49,530 bases of DNA, from positions 1 to 49,530 of the forward strand of contig CAMHQD010000017.1 in the NCBI GenBank assembly GCA_946187345.1, given 5' to 3'. Below the pieces are notes generated by a model. The model worked only from the letters and a program-made list of their open reading frames with translations, was not told where the DNA came from and did no database searches. Below, one piece after another: positions 43,417 to 49,530 of the stretch. The translations under genes and the position numbers were made by a program. Numbering within the stretch: position 1 is the stretch's first letter; each line of letters starts with the position of its first letter. The stretch comes from an uncultured Porphyromonadaceae bacterium. GTDB taxonomy: Bacteria; Bacteroidota; Bacteroidia; Bacteroidales; Muribaculaceae.

Positions 43417-43472
43417 TCTAAAATCTAAATTCTAACATCTGAAATCTAAATTCTAACATCTAACATCTAACA
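43417..43472. repeat. TCTAAMA heptamer array between the OMF and lpxA genes
   Basis: Eight heptamers in register (TCTAAAA, TCTAAAT, TCTAACA, TCTGAAA, TCTAAAT, TCTAACA three times). It starts 4 bases after the OMF stop codon as read on the minus strand and ends 13 bases before the lpxA start. The TAACATC frame links it to the array before nuoM. Confidence 0.92.
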
Positions 43473-43476
43473 TCCA

Positions 43477-44910
43477 CTACCGGCCGCCGCCGAGGGCCTG
43501 GTAGAGGTTGATAACGCTGGTGTTGATATTCATCTTGACCAGTTCGAGTTGGATTTGCGCCTGAAGGAGTTGCTGCTGGGCGGTAATCACCTCAAGGTAG
43601 GTCGCGTTGGCGAGGTTCATCAAGTCACGGTTGTAGTCCACGGCGAGTGCCATGCAGTCGCGCTGCGCCTGCACGTCGGCCAACTTACTGCTATAGGAAC
43701 TGATGGCGGCCAGAGCGTCGCTCACCTCGGCGCGCGCGTCGAGGATGCTGTAACTGAAGTTGTTGAGAGCCTGCTGCTGCGTGGCTTTGGCGGCCTTGAG
43801 CGTTGCGATATTGCGTCCGCGGTTAAAGATGGGCGCCGTGAGCGAGCCGGCAAGGTTCAGCAGCCACTTTGCCGGGTCGAATACGGTGCCGCCCACAAGG
43901 GTGCCGTAGGCTCCCGTGGCGGTGATGTTGAGTTGCGGATAGAAGTTGGCGCGCGCCACGTTGGTGGCGTAGAACGCTTTGGCGAAGTCCTGCTCGGCGG
44001 CGCGCACGTCAGGTCGCGCGGCGAGGTAGTTCATCGGCACGCCGTCGTGGAGATTGGCCGGCAGCGAGAGCGCGCCACCCAGTGTGACGGCCCACTGACG
44101 CGGCTCGGTGCCCAGCAGCAGCGACATCGTGTTCTCGGCCTGAGTGATTGAACGGTTGATGTCGGGGATGGCCGCGCGCACGCTGTGGTAGTTGGCCTGG
44201 GCCTGAACCACAGCCACCTCGGTGTAGCGTCCGGCGATCTTCATGTCGCGCATCATCTGCACGCTTTGTTCCCACAATCGCAGGTTCTCGTTGTAGATAT
44301 TCAGTTGGTTGCGCAGCGACACGAGTGTGTAGTAGGTTGTGGCAACGCCGGCGATAATCTGGCTTTGGACGGCCTGGGCGTAGGCCTCACTCTGGATAAC
44401 AGAACTCTCGGCGCTGCGCTTGTTGTTGGTGAGTTGGCCGAAGATGTCAACCTGCCAACTGACGGTGACGGGCAGTTGCCATCCCCAGTCCATGCCGTCA
44501 ATCCCGCTAATCTTGCTGCCGGCAAAGTTGGGTGAGAAGTTCACCGAAGGCAGAAAACTGAGTTTGGCCCCTTGGAGTTGGGCGCGGGCGATGTCGATGT
44601 TGAGTTTGGCGTTCTGCAAGTCTTTGTTGCTGTCGAGGGCACGCTGGATGTAACTTTGCAACAACGGGTCGGTGAACACCTGCTGCCACGGCAGGTTGCC
44701 CAAGGCTGTGCTGTCGACCGGCGCCTGGAGGGCTTCGGCGTAGTCCTTGATGATGGGCTCACCGGTAGGCGTCTCATACTTTTGGTAGAGGCCGCATGCT
44801 GTCAGCAAAGCGCAAAGCGCGAAGCACGAAGTGCGAAGCGCGACGACACCAAAGCGGCGAGGCCGCTTTGCACCGCACTCCTTTATCTGATTGATATATA
44901 AATTATGCAT
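43477..44910 (-). CDS. RND efflux outer-membrane channel lipoprotein (OprM/TolC family)
   Basis: A 477-residue outer-membrane factor with two OEP repeats (about 65-260 and 280-475). It has a lipoprotein signal, CFALCALLTACG, with Cys39. Family features include YQKYETPTGE, WQQVFTDPLLQSYIQRALDSNKDL and RPDVRAAEQDFAKAFYATNVARANFYPQLNI. It forms the exit duct for the RND pump encoded just upstream. The only in-frame start (44910) lies inside a CATAATG array, and residues ~24-35 of the signal peptide are encoded by a RAAGYRC heptamer array, so the 5' end of this gene is built from repeat DNA. Confidence 0.88.
   Translation of the reverse strand: MHNLYINQIKECGAKRPRRFGVVALRTSCFALCALLTACGLYQKYETPTGEPIIKDYAEALQAPVDSTALGNLPWQQVFTDPLLQSYIQRALDSNKDLQNAKLNIDIARAQLQGAKLSFLPSVNFSPNFAGSKISGIDGMDWGWQLPVTVSWQVDIFGQLTNNKRSAESSVIQSEAYAQAVQSQIIAGVATTYYTLVSLRNQLNIYNENLRLWEQSVQMMRDMKIAGRYTEVAVVQAQANYHSVRAAIPDINRSITQAENTMSLLLGTEPRQWAVTLGGALSLPANLHDGVPMNYLAARPDVRAAEQDFAKAFYATNVARANFYPQLNITATGAYGTLVGGTVFDPAKWLLNLAGSLTAPIFNRGRNIATLKAAKATQQQALNNFSYSILDARAEVSDALAAISSYSSKLADVQAQRDCMALAVDYNRDLMNLANATYLEVITAQQQLLQAQIQLELVKMNINTSVINLYQALGGGR
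44807..44841 (-). repeat. heptamer array inside the OMF signal-peptide codons
   Basis: On plus: AAAGCGC, AAAGCGC, GAAGCAC, GAAGTGC, GAAGCGC (five units in exact register). On minus it encodes A-L-R-T-S-C-F-A-L-C-A of the lipoprotein signal. Confidence 0.88.
44850..44870. repeat. CAAAGCGGC palindrome inside the OMF gene
   Basis: CAAAGCGGC (44850-44858), GAG, GCCGCTTTG (44862-44870), encoding residues ~14-20 (AKRPRRF). Same palindrome as in the DUF4421 gene (41306-41326) and between lpxA and DUF4421 (42572). Confidence 0.8.
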
Positions 44911-44933
44911 TATGAATTATTAATTATGCATTG
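44902..44933. repeat. ATTATGC heptamer array containing the OMF start codon
   Basis: ATTATGC, ATTATGA, ATTATTA, ATTATGC on plus. The OMF ATG (44908-44910, minus) is inside it, and the pump gene's TAG stop (44935-44937) is one base past its end. Minus-strand relative of the atpG-nuoI array. Confidence 0.88.
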
Positions 44934-44934
44934 A

Positions 44935-47900
44935 CTAAAGGTTGGGGGAATATTGTTGCATCTCATGCTCGGGGTCGGCATTGTCGGTGTCGTGCCACTT
45001 GAGCGGCTTGAAGCGCTCTTGCAGGCTTTGGAACATGACAAACAGGGCCGGCACAACGAAAATCTGGAGCACCATACCGATGAGCATACCGCCCACTGCG
45101 CCCGTGCCTAACGCGCGGTTGCCGTTGGCACCCACACCGCCGGCAAACATCAGCGGCAGCAGGCCGATAATCATAGCCAGCGACGTCATCAAGATGGGGC
45201 GCAAACGCGCGGCCGCGCCGGCGACCGCGGCACCGACGATGCTCATGCCCGTCTGACGACGCTCGAGGGCGAACTCCACAATGAGGATGGCGTTCTTGGC
45301 AAGCAAGCCGATGAGCATAATCAACGCAATCTTGAGGTAGATGTTATTGCTGATGCCGAAGATGTTGGCAAACACAAATGTTCCCATCAGACCGAAAGGC
45401 ACCGAGAGAATCACCGACCACGGCAGCAGATAACTCTCATACTGCGCGCTCAAAATCAAGTAGACAAAGAGCAGACACAGGCCGAAGATGATGGCCGTGG
45501 AGTAAGGCGAGGCCGAAGCCTCCTCGCGCGACATGCTCGAGAACTCATAGTCGTAGCCCTGCGGCAGCACCTGTGCGGCAACCTCCCGCACGGCCTGCAG
45601 AGCCTCTCCCGAACTGTACTGCGGATTAGGCTGGCCGCTGACGGTGATTGACGAGTAGAGGTTGAAGCGCGACAGCGAGGCCGGACCATAGACGCGCTCG
45701 AGCGTGATAAAGTCGGTGATGGGCTGCATGCCGCCCGACGTGCGCACCTTGATTTGGTTGAGCGTCTCGGGCGACACGCGCGCCTCGGGAGCCGCCTGCA
45801 TTATCACGCGGTAGAGTTTGCCAAAGCGGTTGAAGTTGCTGATGTACATACCGCCATAGTAGCCCTGCAGGGTGGTGAGCACGCCGTTGGTGCCAATGCC
45901 GGCCTTGGCCGCCTTGGCCTCATCGACGTTAATCATATATTGCGGATAGTTGGGGCTGAAGCCCGAGTAGGCCATCTGCACCTCCGGACGCTGGTTGAGG
46001 GCGCCCAGGAACTGCTGCTCAATCTCGAAGAAGCGGTTGATGTCGCCGCCGGTCTTGTCTTGCAACTGCACCTCAAAGCCGTTGGAGGCTCCGTAACCGC
46101 TAATCATCGGCGGAGCGAAGAACATGATTGTGCCGTCCTTGACCTTGCCCATGGCCATGCCGTAGAGTTGCTTGATCATGTCGTCACTGCTCTCGCCCTT
46201 GCCGCGCTGCTCCCAATCCTTGAGTTTGATGATGGCCATACCGTTGTTGGTGCCCTGGCCGCCCATAAAACTGTAGCCCTGCACCACAGTGCGCTGGTCA
46301 ACGGCCGGAATCGAGGCGAAGATGGTGTCGAGAGTGTTCATCACTTGGATTGTGCGCTCCTGTGACGTTGCCGGCGGCATGGTCACCGAGCACATGATGG
46401 TGCCTGTGTCCTCGTTGGGGACAAAGCCGCTCGATGTGTTGTTCATCAGGAAGGCGAGCAGGGCGACGGCCCCCACGACAAAGGCCACCGAGAGCCACCG
46501 CAGGCGGATGAACAGGTTCACGGCGCCGCGGTATTTCTTGAGCATGGCGTCAAAGCCGACGTTGAACGCCTTGTGGAAGCGCGCCACAAACGACGACGAG
46601 CCTTGTTCCTGCTCGCCGGTGTGCGGCTTGAGGAAGATGGCACACAAGGCCGGCGACAGCGTCAAGGCGTTGATGGCCGAGATGCCGATAGCAAAGGCCA
46701 TTGTGAGGCCGAACTGCTTGTAGAACGTGCCCTCGGTGCCCGGCATGAACGACACGGGAATAAACACGAGCATCATCACCAGCGTGATTGAGATGATGGC
46801 GCTGCCAATCTCGGCCATAGCGTCGATTGAGGCCTGCCGCGCGCTGTGGTAGCCCTCATCGAGTTTGGCGTGGACTGCCTCCACCACCACAATGGCGTCG
46901 TCAACCACAATGGCGATTGCCAGCACCAGAGCCGAGAGGGTGAGCAGGTTGATGGTGAAGCCCATGGCGTAGAGCAGGGCAAACGTGCCAATCAACGCCA
47001 CCGGAATGGCGATGGCCGGAATGAGCGTCGAGCGCAGGTCTTGCAGGAAGATATACACCACGATGAACACGAGCAGAAACGCCTCGAAGAGCGTCTTGAT
47101 TACCTCGTTGATTGAGGCGTTGAGGAAGGTGTTGGTGTTCATCGGCACCGAGATGACCAGGCCCTTGGGCAACTCCTTGCGCATCTCGTCAAGTTCGTTC
47201 TCAATGAGGTTGATGGTGGCCGAGGCGTTGGAGTTGGGTGCCTGGAAGAGGATACAGGTGGTGCCGTTGCTGCCGTTGACGATGTTGGCGAAACTGTAGT
47301 CGAGACGGCCGAGTTCGATGTCGGCGACATCCCTCAGGCGCAGCACGTTGTCGCCGCTGGCGCGCACGATAATATCGCCGAACTGCTCACTCTCGGCAAG
47401 GCGGCCCTTATAGCGCAGGGTATAGACAAAACTCTGGTTGCCCTGCTCGCCAAAGGCACCCGGCGCGGCCTCGATGTTCTGGTCGGCGAGTGCCGCCGTG
47501 ACCTCTGCCGGTGTCACGCCGTACTGGGCCATCTTGTCCGGCTTGATCCAGATGCGCATCGAGTAGTCGGCACCCATGTGCATCAGGTCACCCACGCCGG
47601 CCACACGCTTGAACTCCGGAATGATGTTGATGGCCATGTAGTTGTCGATAAACTCGCTGCTGAAGGTGCCGGTGGTGTCGCTCAAGGTGACACCCATCAG
47701 CATGGACGTCTGGCGCTTGATGGTCTGCACACCCACGCGGGTGACCTCACTCGGCAGCAGGCTCAACGCTTTGGACACGCGGTTCTGCACGTCGATGGCG
47801 GCCATGTCGGGGTCATAGCCTTGCTTGAAGTAGATGGTGATGCTCGCCGAACCGGTGTTGGTGGCCGACGAGGTCATGTAGGTCATATTCAACGCGCCGT

Positions 47901-48138
47901 TGATGCTCTCCTCAAGCGGCTGGATAACCGAGTTCATGACCGTCTGGGCGTTGGCGCCCTGATAGTTGGTCATCACCATGATGGTGGGCGGCGCGATATT
48001 CGGGTACTGCTCGATGGGCAGGCTCACCAAGCCGATGCCACCGAGGATGACGATGAAAATCGAAATCACGGTGGAGAGTACCGGCCTATTGATAAATGTC
48101 TTGAGATTCACTATTATAGTCGTTTGTCTATTAAACAC
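44935..48138 (-). CDS. RND efflux pump, inner-membrane permease (AcrB/MexB, HAE1 family)
   Basis: A 1067-residue 12-helix proton-driven drug exporter. The proton-relay pair is in IAIVVDDAIVVVEAV (Asp-Asp), with the matching Lys in GLLAKNAILIVEFALERR. The FINRPVLSTVISIFIVILGG start, DVQNRVSKALSLLP and the two large periplasmic loops are standard for HAE1. The likely start is the ATG at 48138; a GTG at 48111 (VNLKTFINRP) would match the common family start and cannot be excluded. It follows the adaptor gene across an 88-base gap with a palindrome and is followed by the channel gene. Confidence 0.94.
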   Translation of the reverse strand: MFNRQTTIIVNLKTFINRPVLSTVISIFIVILGGIGLVSLPIEQYPNIAPPTIMVMTNYQGANAQTVMNSVIQPLEESINGALNMTYMTSSATNTGSASITIYFKQGYDPDMAAIDVQNRVSKALSLLPSEVTRVGVQTIKRQTSMLMGVTLSDTTGTFSSEFIDNYMAINIIPEFKRVAGVGDLMHMGADYSMRIWIKPDKMAQYGVTPAEVTAALADQNIEAAPGAFGEQGNQSFVYTLRYKGRLAESEQFGDIIVRASGDNVLRLRDVADIELGRLDYSFANIVNGSNGTTCILFQAPNSNASATINLIENELDEMRKELPKGLVISVPMNTNTFLNASINEVIKTLFEAFLLVFIVVYIFLQDLRSTLIPAIAIPVALIGTFALLYAMGFTINLLTLSALVLAIAIVVDDAIVVVEAVHAKLDEGYHSARQASIDAMAEIGSAIISITLVMMLVFIPVSFMPGTEGTFYKQFGLTMAFAIGISAINALTLSPALCAIFLKPHTGEQEQGSSSFVARFHKAFNVGFDAMLKKYRGAVNLFIRLRWLSVAFVVGAVALLAFLMNNTSSGFVPNEDTGTIMCSVTMPPATSQERTIQVMNTLDTIFASIPAVDQRTVVQGYSFMGGQGTNNGMAIIKLKDWEQRGKGESSDDMIKQLYGMAMGKVKDGTIMFFAPPMISGYGASNGFEVQLQDKTGGDINRFFEIEQQFLGALNQRPEVQMAYSGFSPNYPQYMINVDEAKAAKAGIGTNGVLTTLQGYYGGMYISNFNRFGKLYRVIMQAAPEARVSPETLNQIKVRTSGGMQPITDFITLERVYGPASLSRFNLYSSITVSGQPNPQYSSGEALQAVREVAAQVLPQGYDYEFSSMSREEASASPYSTAIIFGLCLLFVYLILSAQYESYLLPWSVILSVPFGLMGTFVFANIFGISNNIYLKIALIMLIGLLAKNAILIVEFALERRQTGMSIVGAAVAGAAARLRPILMTSLAMIIGLLPLMFAGGVGANGNRALGTGAVGGMLIGMVLQIFVVPALFVMFQSLQERFKPLKWHDTDNADPEHEMQQYSPNL

Positions 48139-48145
48139 GAATTAT

Positions 48146-48219
48146 CATGAATTTCCCATAAATTTAGCCTCACGAAATTTTACGTGAAACAATACTTGGA
48201 GAATTTATGGGAATTCATG
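48146..48219. repeat. inverted repeat between the adaptor and pump genes
   Basis: CATGAATTTCCCATAAATT (48146-48164) pairs with AATTTATGGGAATTCATG (48202-48219), one base bulged, around an inner CACG/CGTG pair. It could fold in the transcript between the adaptor and pump genes. Confidence 0.7.
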
Positions 48220-48226
48220 CTGAGAT

Positions 48227-49384
48227 TTATTTCTTGGAGGCTACGGTGACGCCGTCGCGCACGAGAGTGCCAACGCCCTCAACAACAATCACATCGCCCT
48301 CCTTGAGGCCCTCGGTGACAACGTACTGTTTGCCATCGTTCTCGGGCAGCACCTTGATGGGGGTGCCGACAGCCTTGCCGTCGGCGCCCACCACATAGAC
48401 ATACTTCATGTCCTGCAACTCGTAGGTGGCCTTCTGCGGAATGAGCAGCACGTGTTCGCTGTTGACGGGAATAAGCACCTCGCCCGAGGCGCCGCTGCGC
48501 AGCATGCCGTTGTTGTTGGGGAAGAGGGCGCGCACGCTTGCCGAGCCGGTGGCCTGGTTGAGCACGCCGGCGACGGTCGACACGCGGCCCTGGTTGGCGT
48601 AGATGCTGCCGTCGCTCAATCGCAACTGCACGGTGGGCATCTGCTTGATGGCCGTCTCGAGAGAGATGGCGCCGCTATGGGTGAGGGCGATAATCTGCTT
48701 CTCGTTGAGAGAGAAGTAGGCGTACACCTCGTTAATATCGCTGATGGTGGTCAAAGCCGGCCCCGACGGACTGGCGAGCGAGCCCTCGCGGTTGGGGATA
48801 GAGCCCACGACACCGTTGCTGGGAGCCGTCACCACGCTATAGGACAGGTTCTTGCGGGCGCTCACGAGTGCGGCCCGGGCCTGGTTGAGGGTGGCTTGGG
48901 CGGCCTGCAGGTTGAGGGCAGCCGTCTCATACTGGTAACTGCTGATGATATTCTTGTCGAGCAGTTGCTTCTGGTTATTGGCGGTGAGTTGGGCGGTGGC
49001 CACCTGCGCCTCGGCGCTGGTGACGGCAGCCTGGGCCTGCTGCACGGCAGCCTGCAACTGCACCTGGTCGATGAGGAAAAGCGTCTGGCCGCGGCTCACG
49101 CGCTGACCCTCGTCGACACACACGCGGGTGATAAAGCCGGAAATCTGCGGGCGAACCTCGATGTCGGTCTTGCCCTTAATCGTTGCGGGATAGGCGTTGA
49201 CAAGGTCTATCGAGCCCATGGCGACGGTGTAAGTCTCAACCTGAACCGGCGCGCCACCCTGCGCGGCCTGACCGGCGGCGTCGCCCTTGGAGCCGCAGGC
49301 GGTGAGCAACATGAGCGCGGCCATAGCGACAGCCGGCAGGAAGTGTGTCTTGAGCGACAATTCGCTCATTTTGTTTTTAGTCAT
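48227..49384 (-). CDS. RND efflux periplasmic adaptor (membrane fusion protein)
   Basis: A 385-residue lipoprotein adaptor of the AcrA/MexA type. The signal ends in LMLLTACGS with Cys30. A lipoyl-type half motif (IEVRPQISGFITRVCVDEGQRVSRGQTLFLID) precedes a coiled-coil hairpin rich in Gln and Ala (residues ~110-175), the second lipoyl half (YSVVTAPSNGVVGSI), a beta-barrel and the membrane-proximal domain. It joins the pump to the outer-membrane channel. It is the first gene of the operon adaptor-pump-channel-lpxA. A second ATG at 49369 would also keep the signal. Confidence 0.93.
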   Translation of the reverse strand: MTKNKMSELSLKTHFLPAVAMAALMLLTACGSKGDAAGQAAQGGAPVQVETYTVAMGSIDLVNAYPATIKGKTDIEVRPQISGFITRVCVDEGQRVSRGQTLFLIDQVQLQAAVQQAQAAVTSAEAQVATAQLTANNQKQLLDKNIISSYQYETAALNLQAAQATLNQARAALVSARKNLSYSVVTAPSNGVVGSIPNREGSLASPSGPALTTISDINEVYAYFSLNEKQIIALTHSGAISLETAIKQMPTVQLRLSDGSIYANQGRVSTVAGVLNQATGSASVRALFPNNNGMLRSGASGEVLIPVNSEHVLLIPQKATYELQDMKYVYVVGADGKAVGTPIKVLPENDGKQYVVTEGLKEGDVIVVEGVGTLVRDGVTVASKK

Positions 49385-49415
49385 AATCTATCGTTTATTT
49401 TAATCTTTTGGGCTG

Positions 49416-49447
49416 CAAAATTACTACTTTTTTCCCAAATGGACAAC
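49416..49447 (-). promoter_or_regulatory. promoter of the efflux operon
   Basis: Minus strand: GTTG (49444-49447), 20 bases, TAATTTTG (49416-49423), about 32 bases before the adaptor ATG. The -7 is a perfect TAnnTTTG; the -33 has one mismatch. No regulator gene or clear operator is visible before the window ends. Confidence 0.58.
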
Positions 49448-49530
49448 CGCCGACCAATCAAAATACCGTGAAAAACCAATATTGTCCTAAATATTTTTGT
49501 CAGAAATCACGATAGTTACGGCCAGTACTA

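Overview
The window is chromosomal DNA from a G+C-rich member of the Bacteroidales, most likely a gut Muribaculaceae- or Prevotella-like organism. That call is an inference from several points. Promoters follow the Bacteroidetes form TTTG-N19/20-TAnnTTTG. Secreted proteins carry BspA-type leucine-rich repeats, dockerin-like C-termini or a T9SS-type tail. nuoC and nuoD are fused, and nuoE, nuoF and nuoG are absent from the cluster. DUF4421, M13 and M48 peptidases and a Bacteroidetes-type Mrp ATPase are present. No tRNA, rRNA, CRISPR array, transposase or phage gene was found.

Layout. (1) 1-1122: the end of an alpha/beta hydrolase, then a small unknown gene behind a near-perfect sigma-54 promoter and a terminator-like hairpin. 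(2) 1382-11641: a large LRR-dockerin surface protein (minus) diverging from an M13 peptidase (plus), then a minus-strand run LRR-dockerin / trmB / mrp / M48 lipoprotein. (3) 11956-16713: a 1585-residue secreted protein with two starch-binding-like modules, LRRs and a T9SS-type tail. (4) 17128-19634: a YafQ-type toxin-antitoxin pair, a secreted unknown protein, tatA and tatC. (5) 19924-37629: one uninterrupted plus-strand block nuoA-B-CD-H, then the whole F1Fo ATP synthase (atpD-C-B-E-F-H-A-G), then nuoI-J-K-L-M-N. It is preceded by a strong promoter and closed by a clear terminator. (6) 37969-42459: a dockerin/FGE-fold protein, a cohesin-like/BIG2/dockerin protein and a DUF4421 protein. (7) 42591-49384 (minus): a tripartite RND efflux operon (adaptor, pump, outer-membrane channel) followed by an lpxA-type acyltransferase.

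The most unusual feature lies between the genes. Nearly every longer intergenic gap, including most junctions inside the nuo-atp operon, is filled by a short tandem array with a period of 7 (sometimes 8, 9 or 10) bases. The unit sequences are unrelated to one another: TAGCATG, TAACGAC, TAACATC, GGTNAAC, GGTTGAG, TACTTCG, CGTTTTT, KCATAAT, TCTAAMA, TTCTAAGAA and others. Arrays often begin on the stop codon of the upstream gene or finish at a fixed short distance before the next start codon. The GGTNAAC arrays sit 15-20 bases before five different ATGs and share one spacer sequence. Some arrays are paired as inverted repeats around a conserved core, which gives MITE-like elements, and one array encodes the signal-peptide core of a lipoprotein. 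These arrays may be an undescribed class of intercistronic element.

Functionally the central block is a complete proton circuit: a donor-module-free complex I feeding an H+-type ATP synthase, encoded as one unit and next to the Tat export pathway. The flanks are cell-surface, envelope and efflux functions.
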